Notes under the pieces: model-generated | The model's input: the letters and a program-made list of their open reading frames with translations, nothing else | What the model was told of the DNA's origin: nothing | The model's database searches: none | Program-made: the position numbers and the translations under genes | In this document: positions 43,434 through 53,035 of the stretch, one piece after another | Position numbering within the stretch: position 1 is the stretch's first letter | How the letters are laid out: each line of letters begins with the position of its first letter | Assembly: GCF_022808615.1 (NCBI RefSeq) | Contig: NZ_JAKZKS010000009.1 | Location: forward strand, 1 to 64,000 | DNA from: Bacillus sp. FJAT-47783 | GTDB taxonomy: Bacteria > Bacillota > Bacilli > Bacillales > Aeribacillaceae | Direction: 5' to 3' | Length of the DNA stretch: 64,000 nucleotides

Positions 43434-44432
43434 TTATGTTCTTACCGTTGATTCTCGAACAACAAGAGATAATGGAAGCTTGTAAACTTCTTGTTTTTTG
43501 TAGTTTTTGTACTTAATTTTATCCATGATGACTTGCATTGCTTTATGAGCCATTTCTTTTACAGGCTGATGAACGGTTGTGATCATCGGCTCTAATAATT
43601 CCGTAATTGCTTGATTATCGTATCCGACAACTGCTAAATGTTCAGGTACCTTCATTCCGATTTTCTTTGCTTCTGAGATCACACCTGCTGCTACTTCGTC
43701 CGATCCTGTAAAAATAGCTGTCGGCCTATCAGTCAATGCCGCAATCTTTGTTAACACGTTTTTACCATCTTCAAATGTAAACACATTTTGAAACATGAAG
43801 TTTGGATCGAATTCAAGACCACGTTCTTGATGTGCTCGTTTAAAACCCTTTTCTCTCGCTTTTGTCACATTACTATTGACGTTCCCGCAACAGTATGCAA
43901 TTCGTTTATGACCATCTTCAAGCAAGTGACTTGTTGCCAAATATCCTCCGTACTCTTGATCCATATGAACAGTTGGAATATTCGCTCTCTCATCATATTC
44001 ATTGCATAAAACGATTGGACCATAGTCAAGAAAAGGTTCAATTTGCTTCCAGTCATTTAATAAAGTCGTTAAGATAACACCATCTACTTGCTTCGTTTTT
44101 AATAGATTTAAGTAGTCTAGTTCTTTTTTGGCTGAGTATAACGTTTGGCATACGATCAATTGATAATGATATTCAGAAGCTGTAATTTCTAATGATTCCA
44201 CTAACTGACCGAAAAACGGGTTCATCACCCTCGGAATGATCACCGCAATCATTTCAGTTTTTTGACTGCGTAAACTTCTTGCCGATGAATTTGGAACGTA
44301 TCCTAATTGATCCATCGCATTTAAAACTAACTGCTTTTTGTTCTCCGAAACATACGGATGGTTATTAATCACACGGGATACCGTCGTGCGTGACAAACCC
44401 GCTAACTTTGCTACATCTTCAATTGTGGCCAT
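43434..44432 (-). CDS. LacI/GalR-family transcriptional repressor
   Basis: 332 residues. The N-terminal helix-turn-helix MATIEDVAKLAGLSRTTVSRVINNHPYVS is followed by the hinge SARSLRSQ and a sugar-binding core (MIAVIIPRVMNPFFGQLVESL, AVVGYDNQ). ATG 44432 follows GGGGGATGTGG; the frame above it is non-coding. The target is not certain. It resembles DegA-type regulators, and the operators at 23011 and 24770 are of the right general type but lie 20 kb away. Confidence 0.87.
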   Translation of the reverse strand: MATIEDVAKLAGLSRTTVSRVINNHPYVSENKKQLVLNAMDQLGYVPNSSARSLRSQKTEMIAVIIPRVMNPFFGQLVESLEITASEYHYQLIVCQTLYSAKKELDYLNLLKTKQVDGVILTTLLNDWKQIEPFLDYGPIVLCNEYDERANIPTVHMDQEYGGYLATSHLLEDGHKRIAYCCGNVNSNVTKAREKGFKRAHQERGLEFDPNFMFQNVFTFEDGKNVLTKIAALTDRPTAIFTGSDEVAAGVISEAKKIGMKVPEHLAVVGYDNQAITELLEPMITTVHQPVKEMAHKAMQVIMDKIKYKNYKKQEVYKLPLSLVVRESTVRT

Positions 44433-44561
44433 TCCACATCCCCCTAAACTATCAGAAACCGCTTTCACTAAATTGATTATAGGAAATAAAAATGGAATAA
44501 TCAAGAAAAAAACTACCAGCAATCACTGACAACTGTTTCAAATTAATCTATATTGAGATAT

Positions 44562-44590
44562 TAAAAAGGGATTACCGTCTAGATAATCCT
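44562..44590 (-). terminator. Terminator of the TetR-family gene
   Basis: On the minus strand GGATTA, loop, TAATCC, then CTTTTT. The stem overlaps the stop codon. Confidence 0.7.
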
Positions 44591-45147
44591 TTAAACAAAT
44601 AGGTCTCAAAAAGGTTCGCGATTTCTTCTTTTTCAAGTGGTTCGTGATATTCTTCCCAGTCAAATATAAGGGCATGGTAAACCTTTAGCATGACAAATGC
44701 CGTCATTTCTGGGTCACACCGTTCCACCTCTCCGTTTTCAATCGCTTGTTCGATCTTTTCTTTTATATAATGGACGATCATTTGTTCAACTTTTCGTACT
44801 ACTTCTTGAGCAGCAGGTGTTCCAAACTCTTTACTTTCTTGAAAAATTTTTATCGTTAATGAATGGTTCATTCGATATTCAAGCATTTTATACAGAACTC
44901 GATGAACGTTTTCAATGAACGAGTCAGATAAATTCATTACTTTATCTGCTTCTTCTCCCATTTCAGTTAGTAAAGAAGTGGTGATTTCATCAAAAAGTTC
45001 TTCTTTATTTTTAAAAAAGGTATAAATCGTTCCTTTCCCGACATTGGCCATCTTCGCTACTTGATCCATCGTCGTTGCCTTGTAGCCAAAATGAGTAAAA
45101 GACTTCGATGCCGCTTCTAAAATGGCTTGCTTTCTATCAAAGCTCAA
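44572..45147 (-). CDS. yhgD: TetR-family regulator (YhgD type)
   Basis: 191 residues. HTH at about 20-45: ASKSFTHFGYKATTMDQVAK, VGKGTIYTFFKNKEELF. The rest is an all-helical ligand domain. TTG 45147 (MSFDRKQAILEAAS) is 8 nt after GGGAG and gives the B. subtilis YhgD length; the GTG at 45156 abuts the ribosome site. It lies downstream of hemY as in B. subtilis, separated here by a 41/42-bp tandem array. Targets unknown. Confidence 0.85.
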   Translation of the reverse strand: MSFDRKQAILEAASKSFTHFGYKATTMDQVAKMANVGKGTIYTFFKNKEELFDEITTSLLTEMGEEADKVMNLSDSFIENVHRVLYKMLEYRMNHSLTIKIFQESKEFGTPAAQEVVRKVEQMIVHYIKEKIEQAIENGEVERCDPEMTAFVMLKVYHALIFDWEEYHEPLEKEEIANLFETYLFKGLSRR

Positions 45148-45187
45148 TGAAAACACTCCCTACAAATGAGAATTTTACCGCCTTATT

Positions 45188-45407
45188 CATCACTTTTTCC
45201 TGTTTATTTATCAGTCTCTCTCTTTTTTTCATCACTTCCATACATTTATCAATCACTTTCTCTCTTTTTTCATCACTTCCACACGTTTATCGATCACTTT
45301 CTCTCTTTTTTTCATCACTTCCACACATTTATCGATCACTTTCTTACTTTTTCCATCACTTCCACACATTTATCGATCACTTTCTCTCTTTTTTTCATCA
45401 CTTCAGC
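45188..45407. repeat. Tandem array of 41/42-bp units with phased T-tracts
   Basis: Unit starts CATCACTT at 45188, 45230, 45271, 45313, 45354 and 45396, giving spacings of 42, 41, 42, 41 and 42. The inner four units read CATCACTTCCAYACRTTTAT then CRATCACTTTCTYWCTTTTT. The first unit is degenerate and the last is cut short. T-tracts of 5-7 recur every four helical turns. It fills the hemY to yhgD gap. A frame through it repeats 14 residues, but it has no ribosome site, so I treat it as non-coding. Confidence 0.85.
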
Positions 45408-45420
45408 TTTATCCAATTAT

Positions 45421-45447
45421 AAAAAACACTGGAAACCCAGTGTTTTC
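45421..45447 (-). terminator. Terminator of hemY
   Basis: On the minus strand AAAACACTGG, GTTT, CCAGTGTTTTTT. The first arm touches the stop codon. Confidence 0.8.
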
Positions 45448-46849
45448 ATGATAGATTTAAAAATTGCAGTACATCGCGAACAGCATGTTTTCCTTGGTCG
45501 ATACAGTCTGGAATACCGAGTCCTTCAAAAGAAGCTCCTGTTAAATAAATACCTGGATACGTATTTGCGACATTTTTCTTCACTTCTTGAATTTTTTCTT
45601 TATGTCCAACATTATATTGCGGCATCGATTGCTTTAAACGTGTGACAATTGAAAATTCTGGTTCTCCTTTTATTTTCATGATTCGCTGTAAATCTTCGAT
45701 AACAGTCTTTACAATGATGTCATCCGATTGTTCGACGATTGCTTCATCTCCAGCTTTTCCGACATACGCACGCAATAGTGCTTTTCCTTTCGGCGCTGTA
45801 TGTGGCCACTTTCGATGTGTCCAAGTACAGGCTGTGATTGTAAAACCACTATTTCGAGAAATGACAAAACCAGTACCATTTCCTGTTAGCTGAACCCCCT
45901 CTTCCGGAAATGCCATTGCAACGGTCGCCACAGATGTAGCCGGCATATTTAAAAAGTATGAGAAATCTACATCATTTTCTTTAAAAAGATTGTTCAATGC
46001 TTGATGGGAAGTAGCGACAACGACAGCATCTGCTTGTAATGTCGTTCCATCACCTAGTAAAAGCGAATAACCGTTTTCGGCTCTTTTCAGTTCATTCACT
46101 TTCATACCTTTTTTCACTTGAACATGTTCGAGCTTCCCTTCAAGTGTCTCAACAACCGACTGCAAGCCTGTTCTTACCGTTTGGAAAATTCCTTTTTTTC
46201 GTTTAGGACGATTTGTAGGCATCGTTTTTTTCATTCCGAGTATTAAACTGCGATGCTTTTGTTCGATTTCATAAAATTGCGGGAATGTCGCCATTAAGCT
46301 TAGCTCATCAATATTACCTGCATAAATCCCAGATAGTAGTGGCTCGATTAAATGATCAACGACTTCGCTTCCTAATCTTCTTCTGAAAAACTGTCCTAAC
46401 GATTGATCACCTTCTGCTTGCTTTGCAGGCAAAAAGAAATCGCTAGCAGCGCGGATTTTCCCTGGTAAAGAGAAAAGGCCTGAAGTAATAAAAGGGCGAA
46501 TATTCGTTGGAATGCCCATCACCGATCCTTCAGGAATTGGGTTAAGTCGGTCACGAGCATAAACATATGATTGTCCTGTAGCATTGTTGACAAGCTCGTC
46601 CGCTAATCCAATGTCTGAAATGAGCTCTGTCGCACTTTTCTTACGTTCTAAAAAAGAGTCTGGGCCACGCTCGATCACAAAGCCGTCACGTTGAACCGTT
46701 TCAATTTTCCCTCCAAGCCGTGGCTTCGCTTCAATTAACGAGATCTCAACAGGAAGTCCTTTTTCTATAAGTTCCTTTTGCAAGTAAAATGCTGTCGATA
46801 AACCTGTAATTCCCCCGCCAATTATCACGACTTTTTTCTTTTGATTCAT
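45446..46849 (-). CDS. hemY: Coproporphyrinogen III oxidase (HemY/CgoX)
   Basis: 467 residues. Oxidises coproporphyrinogen III to coproporphyrin III in the Gram-positive haem route (older name protoporphyrinogen oxidase). FAD-binding VVIIGGGITGLSTAF at the N-terminus, then GGKIETVQRDGFVIERGPDSF, and C-terminal GASFEGLGIPDCIDQG. ATG 46849 or 46855 (two codons apart) are both possible. Downstream of hemH by about 40 nt, in the conserved hemEHY order. Confidence 0.94.
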   Translation of the reverse strand: MNQKKKVVIIGGGITGLSTAFYLQKELIEKGLPVEISLIEAKPRLGGKIETVQRDGFVIERGPDSFLERKKSATELISDIGLADELVNNATGQSYVYARDRLNPIPEGSVMGIPTNIRPFITSGLFSLPGKIRAASDFFLPAKQAEGDQSLGQFFRRRLGSEVVDHLIEPLLSGIYAGNIDELSLMATFPQFYEIEQKHRSLILGMKKTMPTNRPKRKKGIFQTVRTGLQSVVETLEGKLEHVQVKKGMKVNELKRAENGYSLLLGDGTTLQADAVVVATSHQALNNLFKENDVDFSYFLNMPATSVATVAMAFPEEGVQLTGNGTGFVISRNSGFTITACTWTHRKWPHTAPKGKALLRAYVGKAGDEAIVEQSDDIIVKTVIEDLQRIMKIKGEPEFSIVTRLKQSMPQYNVGHKEKIQEVKKNVANTYPGIYLTGASFEGLGIPDCIDQGKHAVRDVLQFLNLS

Positions 46850-46890
46850 TTTCATCGCCTTCTTCTATTTCGATAATCTCATTTTCGCTT

Positions 46891-47820
46891 CTATTTTACA
46901 TGTTTTAATACAACTGAAGCTAAGCAATCGATGAATTCCCGTTTCGCATTTGGCATCTCTGGTCGATAGTAGCTTGCGTGAAGTTCATCTGTTACCTCTT
47001 TACATTCAATATCATTGTCATATAACACTTCTAAATGATCCGCAACGAATCCAACCGGAATGTATACAAATGTGCGGTAGCCTTTTTGTTCGAATAAATC
47101 TCTCGTTAAATCTTGCACGTCTGGACCAATCCATGGTTCAGGTGTATTTCCTGCACTTTGCCAGCCGACAACGTAATCCGTAATTCCCGCTCCTTCTGCA
47201 ATCAAGTCTGCCGTTTCTTGAAGCTGCTGTGGATACGGGTCACCTAATTTAATAATTTTTTCTGGTAAGCTATGTGCTGAAACGATAAGAACTGCGGATT
47301 GTCGTTCTTCCATTGTCATACTGTCATACGTTTCTTTCACTTGATTTACCCAGTAGTCAATAAATTTCGGCTCTCTATACCAGCTTTCAATGGAAATGAT
47401 GTTTGGCCCGCCGAGCTTTTCTGCCGCTTCCACTGCACGATTGTTGTAAGATTTCACGCTAAATGTAGAAAAATGTGGTGCTAAAACGATACTAACTGCT
47501 TCTTTCATCCCATCTTCATACATCGCTTGAACAGCATCTTCAACAAACGGCTCAATATGCTTTAAGCCTAAATAGCTTTTGAACTCGATTTCATCTTGAA
47601 TGTCATTTAAATACTCTTCCAACTTTTTTGCTTGTTCTTCTGTAATTTTTGCAAGTGGAGAAATGCCACCGATTGCTCGATAGCGCTCTGTTAATTCTTG
47701 TAATGCTTCTTCACTTGGCTTTCGACCATGTCGAATATGTGTGTAATACCGTTCAATATCTTCTTCTTTGTACGGTGTTCCATACGCCATTACTAACAAT
47801 CCCATTTTCTTTTTAGCCAT
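46891..47820 (-). CDS. hemH: Coproporphyrin ferrochelatase (HemH/CpfC)
   Basis: 309 residues. Inserts iron into coproporphyrin [32 protein letters not shown] opens the family fold. The catalytic His is in [10 protein letters not shown], and [10 protein letters not shown] and [19 protein letters not shown] follow. GAGGTGC lies before the ATG. In B. subtilis hemH follows hemE directly; here a 237-bp structured repeat separates them, so expression must cross it or start anew. Confidence 0.94.
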   Translation of the reverse strand: MAKKKMGLLVMAYGTPYKEEDIERYYTHIRHGRKPSEEALQELTERYRAIGGISPLAKITEEQAKKLEEYLNDIQDEIEFKSYLGLKHIEPFVEDAVQAMYEDGMKEAVSIVLAPHFSTFSVKSYNNRAVEAAEKLGGPNIISIESWYREPKFIDYWVNQVKETYDSMTMEERQSAVLIVSAHSLPEKIIKLGDPYPQQLQETADLIAEGAGITDYVVGWQSAGNTPEPWIGPDVQDLTRDLFEQKGYRTFVYIPVGFVADHLEVLYDNDIECKEVTDELHASYYRPEMPNAKREFIDCLASVVLKHVK

Positions 47821-47861
47821 AAACCTTGCACCTCACTAAAAACAATGACTTGAAATCATCC

Positions 47862-48098
47862 TTAAATAAAGTGAAACTTCATTCAGTGGGGGGTTTTTTC
47901 ATCCCCCACGGGATAACCTAAAGGCCCTTGTGACCCACAGGATGTGGGTTACACAGACGTTGCCACAGGACGTGGCGCTCTTAGTCTGTGTTCTTTATGT
48001 TCGGACCTTTACGTTCAGTTGTCCCCCACCTATCTTCTTTGCTTTACTACAGAATCTTGAGGTGGGGATCTTACTGCCCGTTAAGAGCGGGATTAAAT
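47862..48098 (+). mobile_element. Repeated structured element, copy 2, between hemE and hemH
   Basis: Nearly identical to 43119-43370 in the same + orientation, opposite to hem transcription. Here the end hairpin keeps its upper stem (GTGGGGGG / CCCCCAC) but has lost the outer CTGAATG arm with the bases after it. The two AGGAY-loop hairpins (GTGACCCAC / GTGGGTTAC and GCCAC / GTGGC) are intact. The last outer stem is weakened (ACGTTCAGT against ACTGCCCGT). Damage therefore falls in different places from copy 1, which suggests separate decay of two full copies. Confidence 0.7.
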
Positions 48099-48127
48099 GG
48101 AGGTGGAAGAATCCACCCCTCTTCCCA

Positions 48128-49171
48128 TTAAACTCTTTTCGAATAGTCGTGAATGAACGTTGTTAACTTTTTCAACGTCTCTGGCTTTACTTGTGGAAAT
48201 ACGCCATGACCAAGATTAAAAATGAAGCCATCCTGCTTCATACCAGCGTCTAAAATGGCTTTTGCTCTCTCTTCGATGACTTCCCACGGAGCCAGTAAAA
48301 TAGCTGGGTCAAGATTTCCTTGTAACGTCTTTGTTAAGCCCATTTCTCTTGCCTCTGAAATTGGCAGGCGCCAATCTAATCCGACAACATCTAGTGGTAA
48401 GTCATGCCAATCTTTCGCTAAGTGGCTCGCGCCAACCCCAAACATAATGAGCGGCACATTTTTTTCGCGCAAAGAAGAGAAAATTCGATCCATTGTCGGC
48501 TTTATAAAGTAGCGGTAATCTGCAACATTTAATGCACCGACCCAAGAATCAAAAATTTGAATCGCTTTAGCCCCCGCATCAATTTGCGCCTTTACATATG
48601 TAATCGTTACATCCGCAAGCTTTTCCATTAAGGCAAACCATGCTTTCGGCTCTGAATACATGAAAGCTTTCGTTTTATTGTAGTTTTTCGAAGGTCCGCC
48701 TTCAATCATATAGCTTGCTAAAGTGAAAGGTGCACCGGCAAATCCGATTAGTGGAACAGATAACTGTTCCTCTGTTAAGAGCTTAATCGTATCTAGTACG
48801 TAAGGAACATCTTGTTCAGGATGTATTTCACCGAGTCTTTCCACATCGTGTAATGAACGAATTGGATTATCAATAACAGGCCCAACTCCTGATTTTATTT
48901 CAACTTGAACACCGATAGCAGGTAGTGGCGTCATAATATCTTTATAAAGAATCGCTGCATCGACATCATATTGCTCAACTGGAAGTCGCGTTACATAGGC
49001 GCATAATTCCGGTTGATGGGTAATTTCAAATAAGCTATATTTTTCTTTTAAAGCACGGTATTCAGGCTGTGATCGCCCCGCCTGTCGCATATACCATACT
49101 GGTACATAGTCCGTTTTTTCGCCTCTAGCAGCCTTTAAAAATATATCATTAAACTCATTTTTTTGAGTCAT
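48128..49171 (-). CDS. hemE: Uroporphyrinogen decarboxylase
   Basis: 347 residues. Converts uroporphyrinogen III to coproporphyrinogen III. Signatures: [16 protein letters not shown] near residue 25, [39 protein letters not shown], and [11 protein letters not shown] 49171 has better spacing from AAAGGGGG than 49174. First gene of the hem group, with pbpF upstream on the same strand, as in B. subtilis. Confidence 0.95.
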   Translation of the reverse strand: MTQKNEFNDIFLKAARGEKTDYVPVWYMRQAGRSQPEYRALKEKYSLFEITHQPELCAYVTRLPVEQYDVDAAILYKDIMTPLPAIGVQVEIKSGVGPVIDNPIRSLHDVERLGEIHPEQDVPYVLDTIKLLTEEQLSVPLIGFAGAPFTLASYMIEGGPSKNYNKTKAFMYSEPKAWFALMEKLADVTITYVKAQIDAGAKAIQIFDSWVGALNVADYRYFIKPTMDRIFSSLREKNVPLIMFGVGASHLAKDWHDLPLDVVGLDWRLPISEAREMGLTKTLQGNLDPAILLAPWEVIEERAKAILDAGMKQDGFIFNLGHGVFPQVKPETLKKLTTFIHDYSKRV

Positions 49172-49328
49172 CATAATCCCCCTTTAGATGCAATTGACAT
49201 GTATGACTAAATCTGTCCTTTTACAATATAACGTTTTCACCTTTTCTTGTATAGAAATATAGTCGAATTTTCATAAAATCGACGAAACCATATGATCATT
49301 CCTTGAAGCTAACACTCGCCATTTCCAC

Positions 49329-51458
49329 TTACCAAGAAGGAGTAATAAACTCCGTCCCCTCTCCTTCTGATTTCGTTTGTGGATTATACGGAACTACTTG
49401 GTAAGCATCTTTTGAAAACACGTTGACAAATGTTTCGTCGAAAGAGCCTTTTCCTTTTACACTGCCAATATACTCTTTTGTTTTGCCTTCTCTTTTTCGA
49501 TAAATTTTATATACGACTCTTTCATCTTCTTGTGGATTCCATGTGAGCTTCACCGTAAATAATTGAAGGGGCTTGAAATGATACGATACAGTTAAATCCT
49601 TGACAGCTTTCAAGCGAATCGGTTCGTCAAGGTCGTCTAATCCTTCAGGAACAGAAAATGCTGTTTCCGTTTCAATATGTGTATCTTTTAAGATCGCTTT
49701 AAATAATTTTGTTGCGGAAGTGCTACCTGACTTTAAATGATTTCTTTCATTCGTCTCATCATATCCGATCCATACAGCTCCCGTTACTTCAGGAGTAAAC
49801 CCTGCAAACCACGCATCCATGATTGCTCCTTCTTTCCCAGGGTAAGAGGTCGTTCCCGTTTTCCCGGCTAAAGCACCTTCGTAATCACCGACTCTAGCTG
49901 TTCCTTGTTCAACTACTTGCTCAAGCATTCTTGTCATATTCCAAGCCGTTTGCGGTGAATATACTTGTTTTTGTTCTTTCTCTACTTCTGCCACTACATT
50001 TCCTTCTTTGTCCACAATTTTTTCAATAAAATACGGTTGGCTATATTGGCCTTTTTGCGCAAATGTTCGGTAAGAATTGGCTAACTCAAGTGGGGACACA
50101 CCGTACTTTAAACCACCGAGTGCAATCGCAAGACCTTCATCTTCAATTTGAATACCATTTTGTTTTAAATAATGTTTACTCGTTTGAACGCCAAGCTGAT
50201 CCAAAAGCCATACAGCAGGTGCATTCTTTGATTCGATGAGGGCGTCAAACATTGTAACAGAACCGCTGTATTTGTGATCGTAATTTTTCGGTTCATAATC
50301 GCCGTAGCTCATTTCCTCGTCTTTTAGAAATGAATAAGGTTCATACATCCTTTCTTCCATCGCTGGAGCGTAAACTGCTATCGGCTTGAAAGTAGAGCCT
50401 GGCTGGCGTCTTGTTGTAAGACGATTAAAACCTTTTCGAACATACTCTCTGCCACCAATAGCTGATAATACCCCTCCTGTTCGATTGTTTAAAAGGACGA
50501 AGGCTCCTTCTACCTTATCATTCGTTCCAGGGAAAAACGCTTTATCCTTGAACATTTCATACGCCTTTTGTTGTAAATGCACATCGATCGGTACTGTGAT
50601 TTTATAACCACCTTTTAAGATCGCTTCATTGGATAGATGATAACGTTCTTCCGCTTCCTTTAACACCATATCCATATACGTAGATAGCCAAGGCAACTCC
50701 TCTTTTTCTCTTACATTTAAGCTAAGCGTCTTTCCTTGACTTATCACCGCTTCTTTCGGTGTGATAATATTTTGTTCCTCCATTAAATTCAGTACGACAT
50801 TGCGACGCTCTATACTTTTTTCCGGATTTAAGATGGGGGAATACGTTGTCGGAGCTTTCGGTACCCCTGCAAGTAAAGCAGCCTCTTCAAGCGTTAACTC
50901 ATTTACATCTTTTTGAAAATAAAATTGACTAGCTGCTTGAATGCCGTATGTACCGTGTCCAAAATAAACTTGATTTAAATACATTTCTAATATTTTTTCT
51001 TTGCTATATTTTCGCTCTAAATTAATGGCAATAATCGCTTCTTTTGTTTTCCGTAAAAATGTTTTATCATTTGTTAAAAATACATTTTTAGCTAATTGTT
51101 GTGTAATAGTACTGCCGCCTTCCACTTTCCCGAAAGCAAGCACATCTTTATACAATGCTCGTCCGATTGCCCATATATCAATTCCGTTATGTTCATAAAA
51201 CCGTTTATCTTCAACGGCGAGAAATGCTTGCTCTACATGTTTTGGAATTTCATCGATTTCCACGTATTGACGATTTTCAACAAATACATTCGTAATTGTG
51301 TTTCCTTCTAAATCTACGAGAGAAGAAGAGGCATTTAAGACAAGCTTCTTTTCGTCAATAACATAATTTCCGAGAAAAAGAATAAACATATATCCAACGA
51401 ATGCAAGTATTGTTGTTAAAATAAACAGTATAGTCATTTTCCTAGTATTTTTTTTCAA
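49329..51458 (-). CDS. pbpF: Class A penicillin-binding protein (PbpF type)
   Basis: 709 residues. N-terminal membrane anchor (about 8-30). Glycosyltransferase domain with EDKRFYEHNGIDIWAIGRA and GGSTITQQLAKNVF. Transpeptidase domain with STFKP, SKN (in IESKNAPAVW) and KTGTT. A C-terminal fibronectin-like region follows (TVKLTWNPQEDERVVYKIYRK). Both polymerises and cross-links peptidoglycan outside the membrane. TTG start, 7 nt after AGAGGTGA. Next to hemE as in B. subtilis. Confidence 0.92.
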   Translation of the reverse strand: MKKNTRKMTILFILTTILAFVGYMFILFLGNYVIDEKKLVLNASSSLVDLEGNTITNVFVENRQYVEIDEIPKHVEQAFLAVEDKRFYEHNGIDIWAIGRALYKDVLAFGKVEGGSTITQQLAKNVFLTNDKTFLRKTKEAIIAINLERKYSKEKILEMYLNQVYFGHGTYGIQAASQFYFQKDVNELTLEEAALLAGVPKAPTTYSPILNPEKSIERRNVVLNLMEEQNIITPKEAVISQGKTLSLNVREKEELPWLSTYMDMVLKEAEERYHLSNEAILKGGYKITVPIDVHLQQKAYEMFKDKAFFPGTNDKVEGAFVLLNNRTGGVLSAIGGREYVRKGFNRLTTRRQPGSTFKPIAVYAPAMEERMYEPYSFLKDEEMSYGDYEPKNYDHKYSGSVTMFDALIESKNAPAVWLLDQLGVQTSKHYLKQNGIQIEDEGLAIALGGLKYGVSPLELANSYRTFAQKGQYSQPYFIEKIVDKEGNVVAEVEKEQKQVYSPQTAWNMTRMLEQVVEQGTARVGDYEGALAGKTGTTSYPGKEGAIMDAWFAGFTPEVTGAVWIGYDETNERNHLKSGSTSATKLFKAILKDTHIETETAFSVPEGLDDLDEPIRLKAVKDLTVSYHFKPLQLFTVKLTWNPQEDERVVYKIYRKREGKTKEYIGSVKGKGSFDETFVNVFSKDAYQVVPYNPQTKSEGEGTEFITPSW

Positions 51459-51555
51459 TCGTTCGTCACCTCTGACAAGATTACTAACCTTATTATTGGT
51501 TAATATTGGCTATCATATGTGCTATAACAAAAATAAGAAAGGAAGTCTATCCTTG

Positions 51556-52047
51556 ATGAATTTTTATATAACGTATGGGACGATTGGGTACTTACAACAA
51601 TTGTTGTCTTCCCATCCAAATGAACCTTTCATTCTTATGCAAAATAAGAGTGGAACCATTCTTACTCACGAAACCACCAATGCCTCTTTATTTAAAGAAC
51701 CGAAAAAATACAAAGTGATCAATTCAGACGGAGTGATTCCTGCAAAGGCCACTTTTGCTGCATTTCACTACTTTTCCATATCTGATGAAGGAATACCGTT
51801 ATTTGAACACGACACTACAGCAAAAATAATGAAGACAAACCCTCCATTATCGGCTTTCCGGGTATTACGCCCTGTTCAAAACGATGCATATATCATTGTA
51901 ACCTTTTGGGAAAATGAAACACTTTATCAAAACTGGATCGCTTTAGATCCTCTTCAATTTATCAAAAAAAACTATACGAAAAAGAAACTATTTTCTCCAT
52001 CTTCCTATACTACTACTTATTACATTGTACAAAAAGAAGATGGTTAA
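51556..52047 (+). CDS. hmoB: Haem-degrading monooxygenase (HmoB/YhgC type)
   Basis: 163 residues. MNFYITYGTIGYLQQLL opens the protein. The C-terminal ABM-type ferredoxin-like domain carries FRVLRPVQNDAYIIVTFWEN and ends SYTTTYYIVQ, matching the HmoB pattern. Such enzymes open the haem ring and release iron. ATG 51556 is used (AAAGGAAG upstream); 20 extra codons to 51496 are not like the family. It is divergent from pbpF, next to haem genes. Confidence 0.87.
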   Translation: MNFYITYGTIGYLQQLLSSHPNEPFILMQNKSGTILTHETTNASLFKEPKKYKVINSDGVIPAKATFAAFHYFSISDEGIPLFEHDTTAKIMKTNPPLSAFRVLRPVQNDAYIIVTFWENETLYQNWIALDPLQFIKKNYTKKKLFSPSSYTTTYYIVQKEDG

Positions 52048-52318
52048 AACGACAGCATTTCCTCGGAAATAGGTAAATTCGACAAATTTTGTGCATTCTC
52101 TTAAGGTAGATCACTCAATTAGCTTTATTAAATATATTGACAAAATGAACAAATAACGAAGCATCAAACTCTCCAGAATTCACAAAACAGCACGTTTATT
52201 TGTCGTTCCGGTAAACCCAGTGAAAAATTTCGAGACGTCACTGTGACCATACCTAAAACAAAAACTTTCACACTTTAATGCTTTACATTTTTATCCGAGC
52301 GGGGTTGCGACCCAAAAA

Positions 52319-52358
52319 TAAAAAAGCCTATCACCGATTTAGGGAATAAGCTTTTTTA
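52319..52358 (-). terminator. Terminator of the PemK-type toxin gene
   Basis: On the minus strand AAAAAAGCTTAT pairs with ATAGGCTTTTTT (one G-T pair), followed by ATTTT. The rest of the gap 52048-52318 holds no gene that I can see. Confidence 0.7.
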
Positions 52359-52709
52359 TAATCTAATCGCCTTCTTAATTTTATTTATGATTTCAGTATA
52401 ATCATTAGGGTCTAACGTGAATCCAATTGGATTTAATAACTGTTCTCTTTCAACAGTATATACCTTATGGGTTCTTAAAGACCCTTCTTTCCCCCGAATA
52501 TTTACTGGGTAATCAAGGTCAGAATTATCTCTTGGTGGGTGTTTTGTGCAGACACAAATAATAACATCATTTGTATCATTATCGTCACTTATTACAAATA
52601 CTGGTCTTGCGGTCGAGACTCCATTTGGTAACATGAATTTTGCAAAGAAAAACTCGTCAAAAGATGCATTAGCTCTACATTGACGAATGTAATCGTAATA
52701 TTTACTCAT
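52356..52709 (-). CDS. PemK/MazF-like toxin
   Basis: 117 residues. The region AKFMLPNGVSTARPVFVISDDN, followed by VIICVCTKHPP, fits the PemK/MazF fold, whose members cut mRNA. C-terminal NPIGFTLDPNDYTEIINKIK also fits. The canonical Arg/Thr catalytic pair is not certain from reading. It overlaps a small upstream gene (52702-52860) in the ATGA manner of toxin-antitoxin pairs. Located in an island absent from the subtilis order. Confidence 0.72.
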   Translation of the reverse strand: MSKYYDYIRQCRANASFDEFFFAKFMLPNGVSTARPVFVISDDNDTNDVIICVCTKHPPRDNSDLDYPVNIRGKEGSLRTHKVYTVEREQLLNPIGFTLDPNDYTEIINKIKKAIRL

Positions 52710-52860
52710 AGATCTCTGCTAATGTTTCCTCGTATAAATCTTCCCAGTAGTTTTCGTCCTCAGCAAAATCCTCAACCACTGAAGGAGTGACAGTAACAGG
52801 TTTTACTTTGTCTAGACCGAGCTCTTTTTCCATTTCCCGAATAGATTTACGTTCCTTCAC
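52702..52860 (-). CDS. Probable antitoxin of the PemK-like pair
   Basis: 52 residues, acidic at the C-terminus: from GTG 52860, KERKSIREMEKELGLDKVK, then VEDFAEDENYWEDLYEETL. The basic helical N-terminus and acidic tail are typical of antitoxins. Its stop lies within the first codons of the toxin (8-nt overlap). No ATG is available; the frame is closed by a stop ten codons above the GTG, so this may be an N-terminally shortened gene. Confidence 0.65.
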   Translation of the reverse strand: MKERKSIREMEKELGLDKVKPVTVTPSVVEDFAEDENYWEDLYEETLAEIYE

Positions 52861-53035
52861 AAAAATCCCATCTTTTTGGTATTTTGTTCAGTTGCACAAT
52901 GTTATTATTTTATTTTCCCCAACTATGTTTATATAAACATAAGAAACGTACACCTGAAAAGTGAAAATTCGTCATCGTTATATTTACTCTTTCCACAACT
53001 AAATTTGACTGATATGCAACAGATAGCGCTTCATA

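Noticed and set aside
45188-45407. CRISPR array
   Set aside because: Units are contiguous with no unique spacers, and no cas genes are in the window.
45166-45645. Open frame with a 14-residue repeat through the tandem array
   Set aside because: It has no ribosome site and continues antisense to hemY. The repeat arises only because a unit near 42 bp keeps the frame.
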